64,000 nucleotides of DNA from an uncultured Selenomonadales bacterium (GTDB lineage: Bacteria > Bacillota > Negativicutes > Selenomonadales > Selenomonadaceae). Below the pieces are notes generated by a model. The model saw only the letters and a list, made by a program, of their open reading frames with translations, was not told the DNA's origin and searched no databases. Position 1 is the first letter of the stretch; every line of letters begins with the position of its first letter. The stretch covers positions 1-64,000 of the forward strand of contig CALDHY010000048.1 in NCBI GenBank assembly GCA_937901445.1, read 5' to 3'. A program made the translations under genes and the position numbers. This document shows positions 1 through 8,558 of this stretch, piece after piece.

Positions 1-936
1 AATGTCCCGGCAGGGCGTGCCGTCAAACGGTTCGGAATGTCCCGAGTTCTCCTGTCCGGCGTAGTCCAGCTGAAGCGCCTCGGTATACGCGGTGTCCGGG
101 CCGTAGTCAATATAATCCCGGAAAACGCAGCTCTTCACGGTAGCGTTTTTGACCGCGACCAGTTCCAGGAAGTGATCGCCGTAGCTGTTGCGCATCGTCA
201 CGCCGGAGATCGTGATCCCCTGAGCATGGCGGAGATAAATCATGACCACGCCGGGCGCGCCGCTGTTGCCGTCCCAGGTGCCGCCCTGAACGGTGATGTT
301 CTTTGAGCGGTTGTATCCGCCCTCGCTCTCGCTCTCGCTCTTGTTCATCAGCATCAGTTTATCGACGTTCTGCCGATGCAGCGTCGCGCCGCTGCAGACC
401 AGCTTCGTGCCGGAATAGATGCACAGCGTGTTATCCAGGTAATAGTCGCCCGCGCCCAGCGTCACCGTGATCGTCCCGTCCGCGGTCAGCGCGTGATCCA
501 GCGCCTCCTGAATCGCCGCGCGATCGGTTCCGTCCGCCGTGGGATTCACGGTAAACTGCAGATCCGCCGTCTCCGCCGCCGCGCCGAAAAGCAGCCAAAA
601 TATCAGCCGCTGAAAAGTAACAAGCGTGGCTTTATCGCCGTTTCTGTACTTTATATCGAGAAAATATTGAACGAGCTCTTGTTCATTGATAATTTCAAGC
701 GGACTGTTTTTGGTAGGATTGAAAACGCTGTCCAACGCGGCTATAACGGGGTCTGAATCATAGCGTTTGAATTGCGGCACCGAATACGCTTTAAATTTTG
801 TGCGCGCGTTGCCTAAAATAAAAATACCGGCGGAACGTCCGGCAAGATAAAAATCCACATTTTGAATTATGGTTTTAATTTTTACGAACCGAAAATTTCC
901 CGCGTCAGAATTAATTTCGTCAAATTTGCCGGGCAT
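1..936 (-). CDS. Chimeric ORF: host-like N-terminus joined to parallel beta-helix protein (3' end outside window)
   Basis: Open for 312 codons from an ATG at 936 (SD GGAAGG) to the left edge. Residues 1-112 (936 to about 600) are AT-rich like the neighbours and unrecognised. From about residue 113 the DNA is very GC-rich. There the protein reads like a secreted right-handed beta-helix: a hydrophobic FWLLFGAAAETA stretch, then TADGTDRAAIQEALDHAL, the usual opening of pectate-lyase-3-type helices, then short repeats such as NITVQGGTWDG and GITISGVTM. The gene starts 21 bp after the prenyltransferase stop. The composition break within one frame suggests recent transfer or an assembly join. The N-terminal and beta-helix parts may not be one native protein. 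Confidence 0.6.
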   Translation of the reverse strand, partial: MPGKFDEINSDAGNFRFVKIKTIIQNVDFYLAGRSAGIFILGNARTKFKAYSVPQFKRYDSDPVIAALDSVFNPTKNSPLEIINEQELVQYFLDIKYRNGDKATLVTFQRLIFWLLFGAAAETADLQFTVNPTADGTDRAAIQEALDHALTADGTITVTLGAGDYYLDNTLCIYSGTKLVCSGATLHRQNVDKLMLMNKSESESEGGYNRSKNITVQGGTWDGNSGAPGVVMIYLRHAQGITISGVTMRNSYGDHFLELVAVKNATVKSCVFRDYIDYGPDTAYTEALQLDYAGQENSGHSEPFDGTPCRDI

Positions 937-957
937 ATGTACCTTCCTTTCAACGAT

Positions 958-1929
958 TTACCGGTTGCGATTAATCACGAAGTCAGAAATTTTTTCAAGC
1001 GATAACTTCACAGAATTTTCAATGACGGGCGGTAAATCCAATTTTGCGCAGTCAATATGACTTGCCGCGCGGTTTTTGCAATATTCCACCGCGTCACTTT
1101 CTGAAATAATTTTTATTGCGGTTGAAACGTCGCTATCTGAAATTTTATCCTGTGTAATGATATTTTTCAAGGTTGTAAAATTTTTTCCTGCTTGTAAAGC
1201 ACGAATAACCGGCAAAGTTATTACGCCGCTTTTTAAATCGCCGCCCAATGCCTTGCCGGTAACTTTTTCTTCGCCGAAAAAATCCAGTAAATCGTCAACA
1301 ATCTGAAATGCAAGCCCCAAGCTTGTGCCGTAATTTGCCAAATTTTCCACGTCAGATTTTTCAAGTTTTGCAACAATCCCGCCGAGTCTGCAACAAGTCG
1401 AAAGAAAAAAAGCCGTCTTTAAATTAATTCGGCTGTAATATTCGCTTAAAGTTGGAACGACGAATAACGCGCGGTCTTGCATAATTTCGCCGATACACAA
1501 ATTTTTTACAAGTTTTGACAACGCCAAACTTATTTCATCGCCGTAATTATTTTCAGAAACAAGTTGAAACGCCTTAGCAAAAAGATAATCGCCGACCAAA
1601 ACGGCAATTTGCGCGCTGTATTTTGAATTTAAAGTTTCGACGCCGCGTCTTTTATTTGCGCCGTCCAAAATATCATCGTGAACAAGGCTTGCAGTATGAA
1701 TCAATTCAAGCGCGGTTGCAAGCGGCAAGGCTTTTTCTTTTGAATAATTTTTACCGGCACGCGCACAAAGTAAAAATAAAATTGGGCGAAGTCTTTTACC
1801 GCCGCCGAAAAGCGGAGTACAAATTTTTTTTATAAAATCATCATCGCTGACGGCTTTTTCTATAGAAATTTCTAAATCCGGCAAATCGTCCGTGAATCCT
1901 GTTGCAGATATGAAATTCAAAAATCTCAC
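958..1929 (-). CDS. Polyprenyl diphosphate synthase (trans-prenyltransferase)
   Basis: Condenses isopentenyl diphosphate onto an allylic primer to give the long prenyl chain used for quinones. Motifs are GGGKRLRP (42-49), the first Asp-rich motif DDILD (85-89) and the second QIVDDLLDF near residue 210; the length of 323 aa is normal for IspB/HepT. GTG at 1929 is the longest start; TTG at 1920, six bases after AGGTGA, is an equally plausible start. It lies 16 bp after the lytic transglycosylase. Chain length cannot be read from sequence alone. Confidence 0.9.
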   Translation of the reverse strand: MRFLNFISATGFTDDLPDLEISIEKAVSDDDFIKKICTPLFGGGKRLRPILFLLCARAGKNYSKEKALPLATALELIHTASLVHDDILDGANKRRGVETLNSKYSAQIAVLVGDYLFAKAFQLVSENNYGDEISLALSKLVKNLCIGEIMQDRALFVVPTLSEYYSRINLKTAFFLSTCCRLGGIVAKLEKSDVENLANYGTSLGLAFQIVDDLLDFFGEEKVTGKALGGDLKSGVITLPVIRALQAGKNFTTLKNIITQDKISDSDVSTAIKIISESDAVEYCKNRAASHIDCAKLDLPPVIENSVKLSLEKISDFVINRNR

Positions 1930-1945
1930 CTATTTCATAATTTTT

Positions 1946-2581
1946 TCAATACAGAAATTTCAGGCTTGCAAATCTCAATTCGCCAAGTTGAATCAGCTTG
2001 TAATTGAGAGACGAGCCGTAAAGTTCACTGTATTTTTCGCGGCATTGCAAAACGCGCTTGACATAATTTCTTGTTTCGTCGTAGGGAATAGCATCAACGT
2101 CAGAAAAATTTTCACTCCAGCCGTTTTCTTTAATCCAATGTTGAACGTTGCCGCGCCCCGCGTTGTACGCCGCCAATGTCAAAATTTCGTTACCGAAAAA
2201 TTCTTCATTCAGTTCAGCCAAATACCAAATACCGTACTTGATATTTCTTTCGTATTCGTGAATTTCGTCTATTGAGGGCGGCTCTTCATTCAAACAATAG
2301 GCAATCCAACCGGCAGTTTCCGGCATAAGTTGCATTAAACCGACCGCGCCGCTGCCGGAATAGGCGTTTTCATTGAAGTTACTTTCAACTTTCATAACTG
2401 AAACCGCCAAAAATTTATCAACGTGATAATTCCTTGAAAATTTTTCAATTTCTGCGCGGTAAGGGAACGGATATAAAACTTTTTTCTGCGTGGCGGGGAA
2501 GTTGACAAATGCATAAACGCCCGCGCAAATTATAATTATGAGTGCCAAAAATCTTTTAAAAGAAAATCTTCGTCTACGCAA
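1946..2581 (-). CDS. Membrane-anchored lytic transglycosylase (SLT domain)
   Basis: Cleaves peptidoglycan glycan strands in the periplasm or wall. An N-terminal membrane anchor (about 11-28) follows a basic MRRRRFSFKR start. The SLT domain has the catalytic Glu66 in SVMKVESNFN, then GAVGLMQLMPETA and the LAAYNAGRGNVQ motif. It starts at TTG behind AAGGGGG with an 8-nt spacer and overlaps the end of coaE by 8 bp, so the two are probably translationally coupled. At 211 aa it is a short single-domain member. Confidence 0.92.
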   Translation of the reverse strand: MRRRRFSFKRFLALIIIICAGVYAFVNFPATQKKVLYPFPYRAEIEKFSRNYHVDKFLAVSVMKVESNFNENAYSGSGAVGLMQLMPETAGWIAYCLNEEPPSIDEIHEYERNIKYGIWYLAELNEEFFGNEILTLAAYNAGRGNVQHWIKENGWSENFSDVDAIPYDETRNYVKRVLQCREKYSELYGSSLNYKLIQLGELRFASLKFLY

Positions 2582-3185
2582 ATGAACGCCCCCTTACTAA
2601 TCGCCCGCGCAACGCCGCTCTAATTTGTTTTCGAGTTTTGGAGATATTTCCTTTGTTATTAATGACAACATCTGCGCGCTTGCAAACTTCTTCTTGTGAC
2701 ATTTGAGAATTTAGGCGGGCAACGGCTTGTTGTTGAGTAATTTTATCACGTTGAGTAAGCCGCCAAATTTGCCGGGCGCGTCCGACGTAAACCGCCCAAA
2801 TTTCGTCAAATAAATCTTCCCAGCCCGCCTCAAAAAGCAGCGGCACTTCAATAACTGCAAGTTCAACGCCTCTAGCCGCGCATTTTTCGAGAAAATTTCT
2901 TGCATAGTTCAATAAAATTGGATGTGCAACAGAATTTATCCACGCTCTTTCGTCGGGGTGGTTGAAAATAATTTCGCCGATAATTTTTTTATTCAGCAAG
3001 CCGTCAACTGCAACAATATACTTGCCGAAATGCTGTACGTACGTTTCAAAAAGTTCGCCCGCCGGTTCCAAAAGTTCGTGCGTTACTTCGTCAATATCTA
3101 AAATTTTTGCGCCTAATTTTTTTAATTCAAACGAAACTGCGGATTTGCCGCAAGCTATACCGCCTGTCAATCCAATTATAAGCAA
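2574..3185 (-). CDS. coaE: Dephospho-CoA kinase
   Basis: Last step of coenzyme A synthesis: phosphorylates dephospho-CoA with ATP. The P-loop GLTGGIACGKS is at residues 5-15, and EVPLLFEAGWEDLFDEIW is the conserved lid/CoA-binding region. Length is 203 aa. The TTG start at 3185 has AAGGAG 8 nt upstream. The same SD context, GACGAAGGAGAAATTTTC or close to it, precedes ispD (37759) and resembles that of the gene at 39551, next to heptamer repeats. It forms one transcription unit with the downstream transglycosylase. Confidence 0.96.
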   Translation of the reverse strand: MLIIGLTGGIACGKSAVSFELKKLGAKILDIDEVTHELLEPAGELFETYVQHFGKYIVAVDGLLNKKIIGEIIFNHPDERAWINSVAHPILLNYARNFLEKCAARGVELAVIEVPLLFEAGWEDLFDEIWAVYVGRARQIWRLTQRDKITQQQAVARLNSQMSQEEVCKRADVVINNKGNISKTRKQIRAALRGRLVRGRSFA

Positions 3186-3205
3186 GAAAATTTCTCCTTT
3201 GTCGA

Positions 3206-3283
3206 AATTTTAGGGAATAGGGATTAGGGATTTTACACTAGTTCCCAGCACTTAATCCTTAATCCTTAATCCTTAATCCTTAT
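3206..3283. repeat. Heptamer repeat array with opposed halves
   Basis: TAGGGAT-like units (3210-3230) face an array of AATCCTT units (3251-3283) around a short unlike spacer. The array runs into cvfB, so the last codons and stop of cvfB are made of repeat units. Member of the dispersed family seen at 4490, 7182, 13724, 35682, 37786, 39575, 42641, 43432 and 54288. Confidence 0.85.
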
Positions 3284-4138
3284 TTTATAGCCGTTGTCAA
3301 TCTTTTCAATCAATCGTTCTTTCAGCAAATGCCCGCAAGCCCTTTTGAACGCCGCTTTACTCATATGAAAAATATTATAAATTTCGTCCGGCTCGCTTTT
3401 ATCATTCAGATTCATTTTACCGCCGTTTTCCTGCATAAATTTGAAAATAATTTCGGCGTCAGAATTTATTGTAAGCTCTTTTAATTCTTTCAAGGAGGCG
3501 TCAAGTTTGCCGTCATTGCGAACAAAAGTAACGCGGGCGTTTACAACTTCACCAACATTCAAATAGCGCGGAATTTCTGTTTTGGCGATAAAAACAATGT
3601 GGCGTTCGTCGCTGAAAAGAAAAGCCCCCTCCTGCGTTATATCGTAAATTGCGCCGGTAATTTTGTCGCCAATCTGAATATTTTTTGCGGGTTTTGCCGC
3701 GCGCTGAATTTCTTCAGAAACTTTCATTGAAACTGCAAGCCTGCCGCTTTTTTCGTCCTTGTAAAGTTTTGCCCATACAACGTCGCCAACTTTCGGCTTG
3801 CCGAGCATTTCAGCAAATGGCATAAAAATTCCGCGCTCCGCTCCAACTTCGACAAACGCGCCGTCTTCAGTAAGATTGATAATTTTCAGCCGCGCAATTT
3901 GTCCGACTTTCATTTTTGGTAAGCGCATGCTCGCGGTTAATTTTTTTTTCGGATCAAGATATAAAAAAACTTCGACTTTATCGCCGATATTAACTTCAGC
4001 CGTTTGTTGATTTTTATGAAGTAAAATATCATCGTTTGAATTGCCGGTTTTTGCGTCAAGGAACGCGCCAAAATCTGTTTTGCGTGCAACTTTTAAAATT
4101 GCAACCGTCATTGGCTTAAGTTCAAATTTTTCGTTCAT
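3266..4138 (-). CDS. cvfB: S1-domain RNA-binding regulatory protein, CvfB family
   Basis: 290 aa with consecutive S1/OB-like modules (TEDGAFVEVGAERGIFMPF; TQEGAFLFSDERHIVF) and a C-terminal winged helix ending FHMSKAAFKRACGHLLKERLIEKIDNGY, the arrangement of YitL/CvfB. The family binds RNA and affects virulence or regulatory genes in other Firmicutes. The frame stays open upstream to 4321, but that stretch overlaps rsfS and lacks the family's N-terminus, so ATG 4138 (MNEKFELKP) is chosen; it overlaps rsfS by 17 bp. The final residues RIKD are encoded by heptamer repeats. Confidence 0.88.
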   Translation of the reverse strand: MNEKFELKPMTVAILKVARKTDFGAFLDAKTGNSNDDILLHKNQQTAEVNIGDKVEVFLYLDPKKKLTASMRLPKMKVGQIARLKIINLTEDGAFVEVGAERGIFMPFAEMLGKPKVGDVVWAKLYKDEKSGRLAVSMKVSEEIQRAAKPAKNIQIGDKITGAIYDITQEGAFLFSDERHIVFIAKTEIPRYLNVGEVVNARVTFVRNDGKLDASLKELKELTINSDAEIIFKFMQENGGKMNLNDKSEPDEIYNIFHMSKAAFKRACGHLLKERLIEKIDNGYKIRIKD

Positions 4139-4472
4139 AATTTGTAATTTTAGCGTCTCCCCAAAGTTTTTCAAGCGCGTAATATTCGCGGTTTTCGTTT
4201 TTGAAAATGTGTACAACAACATCGCCATAGTCAAGTAAAATCCATTCGCCCTCGTGATAGCCTTCCTTGTGGCTGAAATGAATTTCATCTTTGAGGAGTT
4301 CCTCTTCAACATTATCAGCAATGGCGCGTACTTGAGTAGCCGTCGGCGCGCTGCAAATTACAAAATAATCTGTCGAAAACATTAAGCCGCGCATATCCAT
4401 AATAATAATATCGCCGGCTTTTTTGTCGTCCGCCGCTTTACAAATTTTTTTCGCAAGTTCCATAGTCTCCAA
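4122..4472 (-). CDS. rsfS: Ribosomal silencing factor RsfS
   Basis: Binds ribosomal protein uL14 and blocks subunit joining when nutrients are scarce. The core DIIIMDMRGLMFSTDYFVICSA and the C-terminal GDVVVHIFKNENREYYALEKLW are diagnostic. The frame opens at GTG 4481, but that codon abuts the SD AAGGAG; TTG 4472 is 8 nt from it and is the better start (116 aa). The order LCP-rsfS after nadD-yqeK is common in Firmicutes. Confidence 0.93.
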   Translation of the reverse strand: METMELAKKICKAADDKKAGDIIIMDMRGLMFSTDYFVICSAPTATQVRAIADNVEEELLKDEIHFSHKEGYHEGEWILLDYGDVVVHIFKNENREYYALEKLWGDAKITNYERKI

Positions 4473-4489
4473 AATAATCACTCCTTCTT

Positions 4490-4652
4490 TAAGGGTTAAG
4501 GGTTAGTGAAAATTCTTTAATCCCTAATCCCTAATCCTTAATCCCTAATCCCTAATCCCTAATCCCTAATCCTTAATCCCTAATCCTTAATCCCTAATCC
4601 CTAATCCTTAATCCCTAATCCTTAATCCTTAATCCTTAATCCCTAATCCTTA
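4490..4652. repeat. Long heptamer tandem array (TAATCCC/TAATCCT)
   Basis: About eighteen 7-bp units fill the whole LCP-rsfS gap from 4523 to 4651. A short reverse-oriented set (TTAAGGG, 4488-4506) lies on the other side of an AAAATT spacer. Units vary only at one or two positions (TAATCCC, TAATCCT). This is the longest member of the family in the window. Confidence 0.92.
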
Positions 4653-4655
4653 AAA

Positions 4656-5675
4656 TTATTCTTCTTCGTCGGGATTAATAATATCTTCAGAAATATCTTG
4701 CACGGGAAAAAGTTCCTGCATTCTTATATCAATTTCCTTTAAGTTAGGTCGCCAAATACCGAGTTCATCTTCATCGCCGGGCAACATTAAAGTTGTAGGC
4801 GGATCGCTGCTCATTCTGCGCAACACGTTAGCCAAATGTGCCGAGTCAAAAATTTCTGCGCTTGTTTCCATTTTGTTTCTAAAAATATCAGCAATGGCGG
4901 GCAGTTTAGGAATTGTATCAAGTTGCAGGACTTTTGCATAGAAGGCTTTAAAAAATTTTTGTTGGCGTTGAACTCTGCCGACATCGCCTAATTTTTCACT
5001 GTTGAAACGCAAATATTTTTGGGATTCTTCGCCGTTCAAATGTTGGTAGCCTTGCCCTAAGTGAATTTCCAAGCCTGATTCAGGGTCTTCATAATCCATA
5101 TTTTCTTCAACGTAAATATCGACGCCGCCGAAAATATCAACCAATTCGGCAAAAGTACTCATATCAATAACAATATACTGATGAATCGAAATTCCCAACA
5201 AATTTGAAATGTGGCGAACAATTAAACTTGCGCCGCCCCATGTGTACAAACTGCCGACGCGCCCGGCTGAAGAATCAGCTGAAACCCACGTATCACGCGG
5301 AATTGAAATTAATCTGGACTTGCCGGTGTCATTTGAAAAGCTTAGCAAAATAATCGTATCAGCCTCGCGCCCGCCGTTTTCGCCGTCGTCAATTCCCAAA
5401 ATCAAAATGTTTGTGTAGCCGTCAAATTTAGGATCTATTTCGCCGGTAAGCGCGGCGCGGCGTTCGTTGTAGCCGTTGTACATTGAGCTTATTTCGTCAT
5501 AGGCGCGGCTTGCAATATTGTAAACGCCCAATCCCAAAAATAAAATTGCAGAGCAGATTAAAACCATAATCACGCACATAAAAATTCCGCGAATGGTGCG
5601 CCGGATTCGCCTGCGCCTCATAACTTTGCGCTTTTTGTTTATGTTATCTTGAGTTGTATTCGCCATTTCAGCCAC
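4656..5675 (-). CDS. LytR-CpsA-Psr (LCP) family wall-polymer ligase
   Basis: Transfers lipid-linked glycopolymers to peptidoglycan outside the membrane. A basic cytoplasmic tail (KKRKVMRRRRIRRTIRG) precedes one membrane segment (about 30-52). The LCP domain follows, with ILILGIDDGENGGREADTI, the arginine-bearing LISIPRDTWV, and LRFNSEKLGDVGRVQRQQ. 339 aa. GTG 5675 is the open start; ATG 5666 is possible and neither has a strong SD. In a diderm Negativicute the acceptor may not be teichoic acid. Confidence 0.92.
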   Translation of the reverse strand: MAEMANTTQDNINKKRKVMRRRRIRRTIRGIFMCVIMVLICSAILFLGLGVYNIASRAYDEISSMYNGYNERRAALTGEIDPKFDGYTNILILGIDDGENGGREADTIILLSFSNDTGKSRLISIPRDTWVSADSSAGRVGSLYTWGGASLIVRHISNLLGISIHQYIVIDMSTFAELVDIFGGVDIYVEENMDYEDPESGLEIHLGQGYQHLNGEESQKYLRFNSEKLGDVGRVQRQQKFFKAFYAKVLQLDTIPKLPAIADIFRNKMETSAEIFDSAHLANVLRRMSSDPPTTLMLPGDEDELGIWRPNLKEIDIRMQELFPVQDISEDIINPDEEE

Positions 5676-5699
5676 TGCTCGCTTTTTAGCAATAGTATT

Positions 5700-6272
5700 T
5701 TATTTTTTGTGCAGAATTAAAAAATTTCTTGCGTCGATAGTGTCGGGGTGTACCAAAGATTTTTTTTGTACCACAAAAATTATTGATTCGTCAAGTGCGG
5801 TTAAAATAATTTCGTCAAGGTTATTTGAAGTTTCGGCAAGCTCGCGCAGTTTGTCAACGCCGGGATAATTTCTGTTGGGTTCAATCATATCAGCAAAATA
5901 AATAATTTTATCCAGCGGCGTCATATTTCTTGCGCCGACGGTATGACGATAAATCGCCTGCGAAATTTCTGAATCGTCAACGCCGTAAATTTCGACAATC
6001 ATTTTTGCGCCAATGTACGAATGTAAAAGCAGCGGCATTGAATTTTCGACTTCACCAATTTTAATACCGCGCTTTTCGGCTTCGGCGGGAAGTTCATTAT
6101 TTTCAAATTGGCGGGCGCAATCGTGCAACAAGCCGGCAATGTAAGCCTTAGTTTCGTCAACGCCAAATTTTTTTGCAAGTTTAACGGCGGTATTTGCAAC
6201 GCCGATTGAGTGAGCAAATCTTTCTTTTTTCAAACGCCGCTGAAGTTCACGGCGCATTTCGTCAATCGTCAT
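5700..6272 (-). CDS. yqeK: HD-domain nucleotide hydrolase, YqeK family
   Basis: HD phosphohydrolase of 190 aa; the family hydrolyses diadenosine tetraphosphate symmetrically to ADP. Metal ligands are His21 (FAHSIGVA), His50-Asp51 (LLHDCAR) and a later SYIGAKMI/YRHTVG region. It starts at ATG 6272 with AAAGGAG upstream. Its place between nadD and the LCP gene is the standard Firmicutes arrangement. Confidence 0.93.
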   Translation of the reverse strand: MTIDEMRRELQRRLKKERFAHSIGVANTAVKLAKKFGVDETKAYIAGLLHDCARQFENNELPAEAEKRGIKIGEVENSMPLLLHSYIGAKMIVEIYGVDDSEISQAIYRHTVGARNMTPLDKIIYFADMIEPNRNYPGVDKLRELAETSNNLDEIILTALDESIIFVVQKKSLVHPDTIDARNFLILHKK

Positions 6273-6312
6273 TTATAACCGCTCCTTTAAAATTTTGGAA
6301 AGTATTTCAAAT

Positions 6313-6423
6313 ATCGATTTAAACGCGCGTAAAGTGCCCTGTAAGCTGTCTTTCAAGTCTTTTGTATAAAAATATATTAATCCTGTAAAAATTCAAAATA
6401 CGGGCGTTTAGGCGCAAATTCAG
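6313..6423 (-). repeat. ~110-bp dispersed element, copy 1
   Basis: On the minus strand it runs from GAACGGCTGAATTTG, which includes the nadD stop, through TATATTTTTATACAAAAGACT and AGCTTACAGGGCAC to TTTAAATCGAT. Copy 2 lies at 19056-19165 with the same blocks in the same order and similar spacing. Both lie directly 3' of a minus-strand gene. No terminator hairpin with a U-run is evident, so its role is unknown. Confidence 0.6.
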
Positions 6424-7025
6424 CCGTTCAAATATAATTGTTCTTTTACAATATATTCTTCGACGACTTCAGGTACAAAATATTTTATTGAACGCCCCGC
6501 TTTGACGCGCTCCCTTAATTCTGTTGAGGAAATTTCCAATTTTGGCGAAATAATTTGATGAATGTGTTTCATACCCTCCGCGCCGAAAAAATTTTCCAAT
6601 TTTTCAAAGTCGACTTTGACGCCGGGACGCGCCGCCGCTATGAAATGTACTTTTTGAAGTAATTCCTGCGCCTTGTGCCACTTATATAAATCTGCCATTG
6701 AGTCCGCGCCTATTATGAAAAATAATTCTGTAGCCGCGCCGAATTTTTTATGTAATTCTTCGACAGTATCCAGCGTATAGGAAAGTCCGTCGCGCAGAAA
6801 TTCCATTGGCGATACTTGAAAAAATTTATTTGACTGCGTGGCAAGGTAAGTCATCATCAGGCGGTGTACTTCCGGCGTTACTTTTTTTTCGACTTTGTGC
6901 GGCGGGCGCGCTGAAGGGATAAATAAAACTTCGTCCAATTCAAAAATTTCTCGCGCAGATTCTGCCATTGCCAAATGTCCAAAATGTATCGGGTCGAAAG
7001 TTCCGCCCATTATTCCGACTTTCAA
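6420..7025 (-). CDS. nadD: Nicotinate-nucleotide adenylyltransferase
   Basis: Adenylates nicotinate mononucleotide to deamido-NAD. The nucleotidyltransferase signature GGTFDPIHFGHL spans residues 7-18 and the second motif ISSTELRERV is near 167. 201 aa. The start is TTG 7025 (LKVGIMGG). The gene lies between yqeK and a small membrane-protein gene upstream, beyond which lie proA and proB. Confidence 0.96.
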   Translation of the reverse strand: MKVGIMGGTFDPIHFGHLAMAESAREIFELDEVLFIPSARPPHKVEKKVTPEVHRLMMTYLATQSNKFFQVSPMEFLRDGLSYTLDTVEELHKKFGAATELFFIIGADSMADLYKWHKAQELLQKVHFIAAARPGVKVDFEKLENFFGAEGMKHIHQIISPKLEISSTELRERVKAGRSIKYFVPEVVEEYIVKEQLYLNG

Positions 7026-7028
7026 AAC

Positions 7029-7175
7029 TTACACCAGCCTTAAAATAAAATTCACAATCAGCGTTGTTATCAAAATGAAAAAACCTGCGCGAACATAATC
7101 TGTAAAATCGTGTTGCCCTTTGTCAGTTTGCAAATAATTTCTAAATGTTTTGACGTAACCAAAAATTTTAGCCAC
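7029..7175 (-). CDS. Small 48-residue single-pass membrane protein
   Basis: Unrecognised. It reads VAKIFGYVKTFRNYLQTDKG, then a polar stretch, then a hydrophobic segment AGFFILITTLIVNFILRLV ending at the stop. The GTG start at 7175 has GGGAG nine bases upstream, and that SD is provided by the adjoining heptamer repeat. It ends 3 bp before the nadD start, so it would sit inside the proBA-nadD unit. The clean SD, tight spacing and terminal membrane helix support a real gene, but length alone gives no function. Confidence 0.55.
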   Translation of the reverse strand: MAKIFGYVKTFRNYLQTDKGQHDFTDYVRAGFFILITTLIVNFILRLV

Positions 7176-7181
7176 TATTCA

Positions 7182-7230
7182 CTACTCCCTAATCCTTAAT
7201 CCCTAATCCTTAGTCCCTAATCCTTATATC
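7182..7230. repeat. Short heptamer array between proA and the small membrane gene
   Basis: About six units (CCCTAATCCTTAATCCC...) on the plus strand. Read on the minus strand, the last unit forms the SD TTAGGGAG of the 48-aa gene. Confidence 0.8.
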
Positions 7231-7231
7231 C

Positions 7232-8485
7232 TTAACGAGTCTGTCCGTTGCCTTCGATTAAATATTTCATAGTGGTAAGAGCTTCAAGCCCCATTGGTCC
7301 GCGTGCGTGAAGTTTTTGAGTGCTGATTCCAATTTCCGCGCCAAATCCAAATTCAAAGCCGTCAGTAAAGCGCGTCGAAGTGTTGACATAAACGCAAGCT
7401 GAATCAACCTGCATTTGAAATTTTTCAGCAGCGGCTTTATCTTCAGTTAAAATTGCGTCAGAATGTTTTGTATTGTATTTGTTAATGTGCGCTATTGCGG
7501 CGTCCACGTCGTCAACAATTTTCACGTTGCAAATTAAATCGTTGTATTCGGTTGACCAATCTTTATCAGTTGCCGCTTTCATGTCAGGCAAAATTTTTAA
7601 GCATTCGGCATCGCCGCGCAATTCTACGCCGTGTTCAATCATCAACTTTGCAATGTCAGGCAAAAATGTTTCGGCGATATATTTATGAATCAAAAGAGTT
7701 TCCATAGAATTACAAACAGAGGGGCGGGAAATTTTTGCACTAAGCGCAACTTTCAACGCCATTTCCAAATTTGCCTCTTTGTCAACATAAACATGACAAA
7801 CGCCGGTTCCCGTTTCAATAACCGGTACAATGCTATGTTCAACAACGCGGGCGATTAAACCTGCGCCGCCGCGCGGAATGATAACGTCAATTAAATTTCT
7901 CAAGCGGCACATTGCAATAATTGCATCACGATCCGTAATTCTTACAAATTCAATGGCGTGTTCCGGAATACCTTTAGAAATTGCCGCGTCATTCAAAATA
8001 TCTGTAAGTTTTTTATTTGTGCGAATAGCCTCCGAGCCGCCGCGCAAAATACAAGCGTTGCCGGATTTAAGGCAAAGAGCCGCCGCGTCAACCGTAACAT
8101 TTGGGCGCGCCTCATAGATAATTCCAATGACGCCGAAAGGTACGCGCACGCGCCGAATTTTTAAACCGTTGGGGCGCGTTACGTGAAAATCTTCACGCCC
8201 TATAGGGTCCGGAAGTGTCGCAGTTTGACGCAAGCCTTCAGCCATATCTGCGATTCTTTTTGGATTTAAAATAAGTCTGTCAATCATATTCAAGCGCGTT
8301 GAATTTTTTTTAGCCGTTTCAACGTCCTCAACATTTGCGGCTAAAATTTCGTCCTGCCGCTTTTCAAGTGCGTCAGCCATTGCCAAAAGTGCGGCGTTTT
8401 TAGTTTCTGTTGTAAGACTTGCCATTTTCAGTGCGGCATCTTGGGCAAGTTGTGCCTGCTCGGCTATTACTTCCTTTATCAACAT
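7232..8485 (-). CDS. proA: Glutamate-5-semialdehyde dehydrogenase (gamma-glutamyl phosphate reductase)
   Basis: Second step of proline synthesis: NADPH-dependent reduction of gamma-glutamyl phosphate. The aldehyde-dehydrogenase core shows IYEARPNVTVDAAALCLKSG, the catalytic-Cys region SRPSVCNSMETLLIH and RFTDGFEFGFGAEIGISTQK. About 417 aa. ATG 8485 is chosen because AAAGGA lies 9 nt upstream; TTG 8494 is too close to it. It follows proB. Confidence 0.96.
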   Translation of the reverse strand: MLIKEVIAEQAQLAQDAALKMASLTTETKNAALLAMADALEKRQDEILAANVEDVETAKKNSTRLNMIDRLILNPKRIADMAEGLRQTATLPDPIGREDFHVTRPNGLKIRRVRVPFGVIGIIYEARPNVTVDAAALCLKSGNACILRGGSEAIRTNKKLTDILNDAAISKGIPEHAIEFVRITDRDAIIAMCRLRNLIDVIIPRGGAGLIARVVEHSIVPVIETGTGVCHVYVDKEANLEMALKVALSAKISRPSVCNSMETLLIHKYIAETFLPDIAKLMIEHGVELRGDAECLKILPDMKAATDKDWSTEYNDLICNVKIVDDVDAAIAHINKYNTKHSDAILTEDKAAAEKFQMQVDSACVYVNTSTRFTDGFEFGFGAEIGISTQKLHARGPMGLEALTTMKYLIEGNGQTR

Positions 8486-8558
8486 TATCATCAATCCTTT
8501 ACAAAAATTTTCAAATTTATAATTCTTAAAATTGGCGCAGAATAATTTTTTCTAATCC

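Noticed and set aside
37..756. Plus-strand reading frames in the first 750 bp
   Set aside because: They are shadows of the GC-rich minus-strand beta-helix frame, which has better protein features.
4490..4652. CRISPR-like or telomeric array
   Set aside because: Units are only 7 bp, contiguous and without spacers, and no cas genes are present; similar arrays sit in many gaps.
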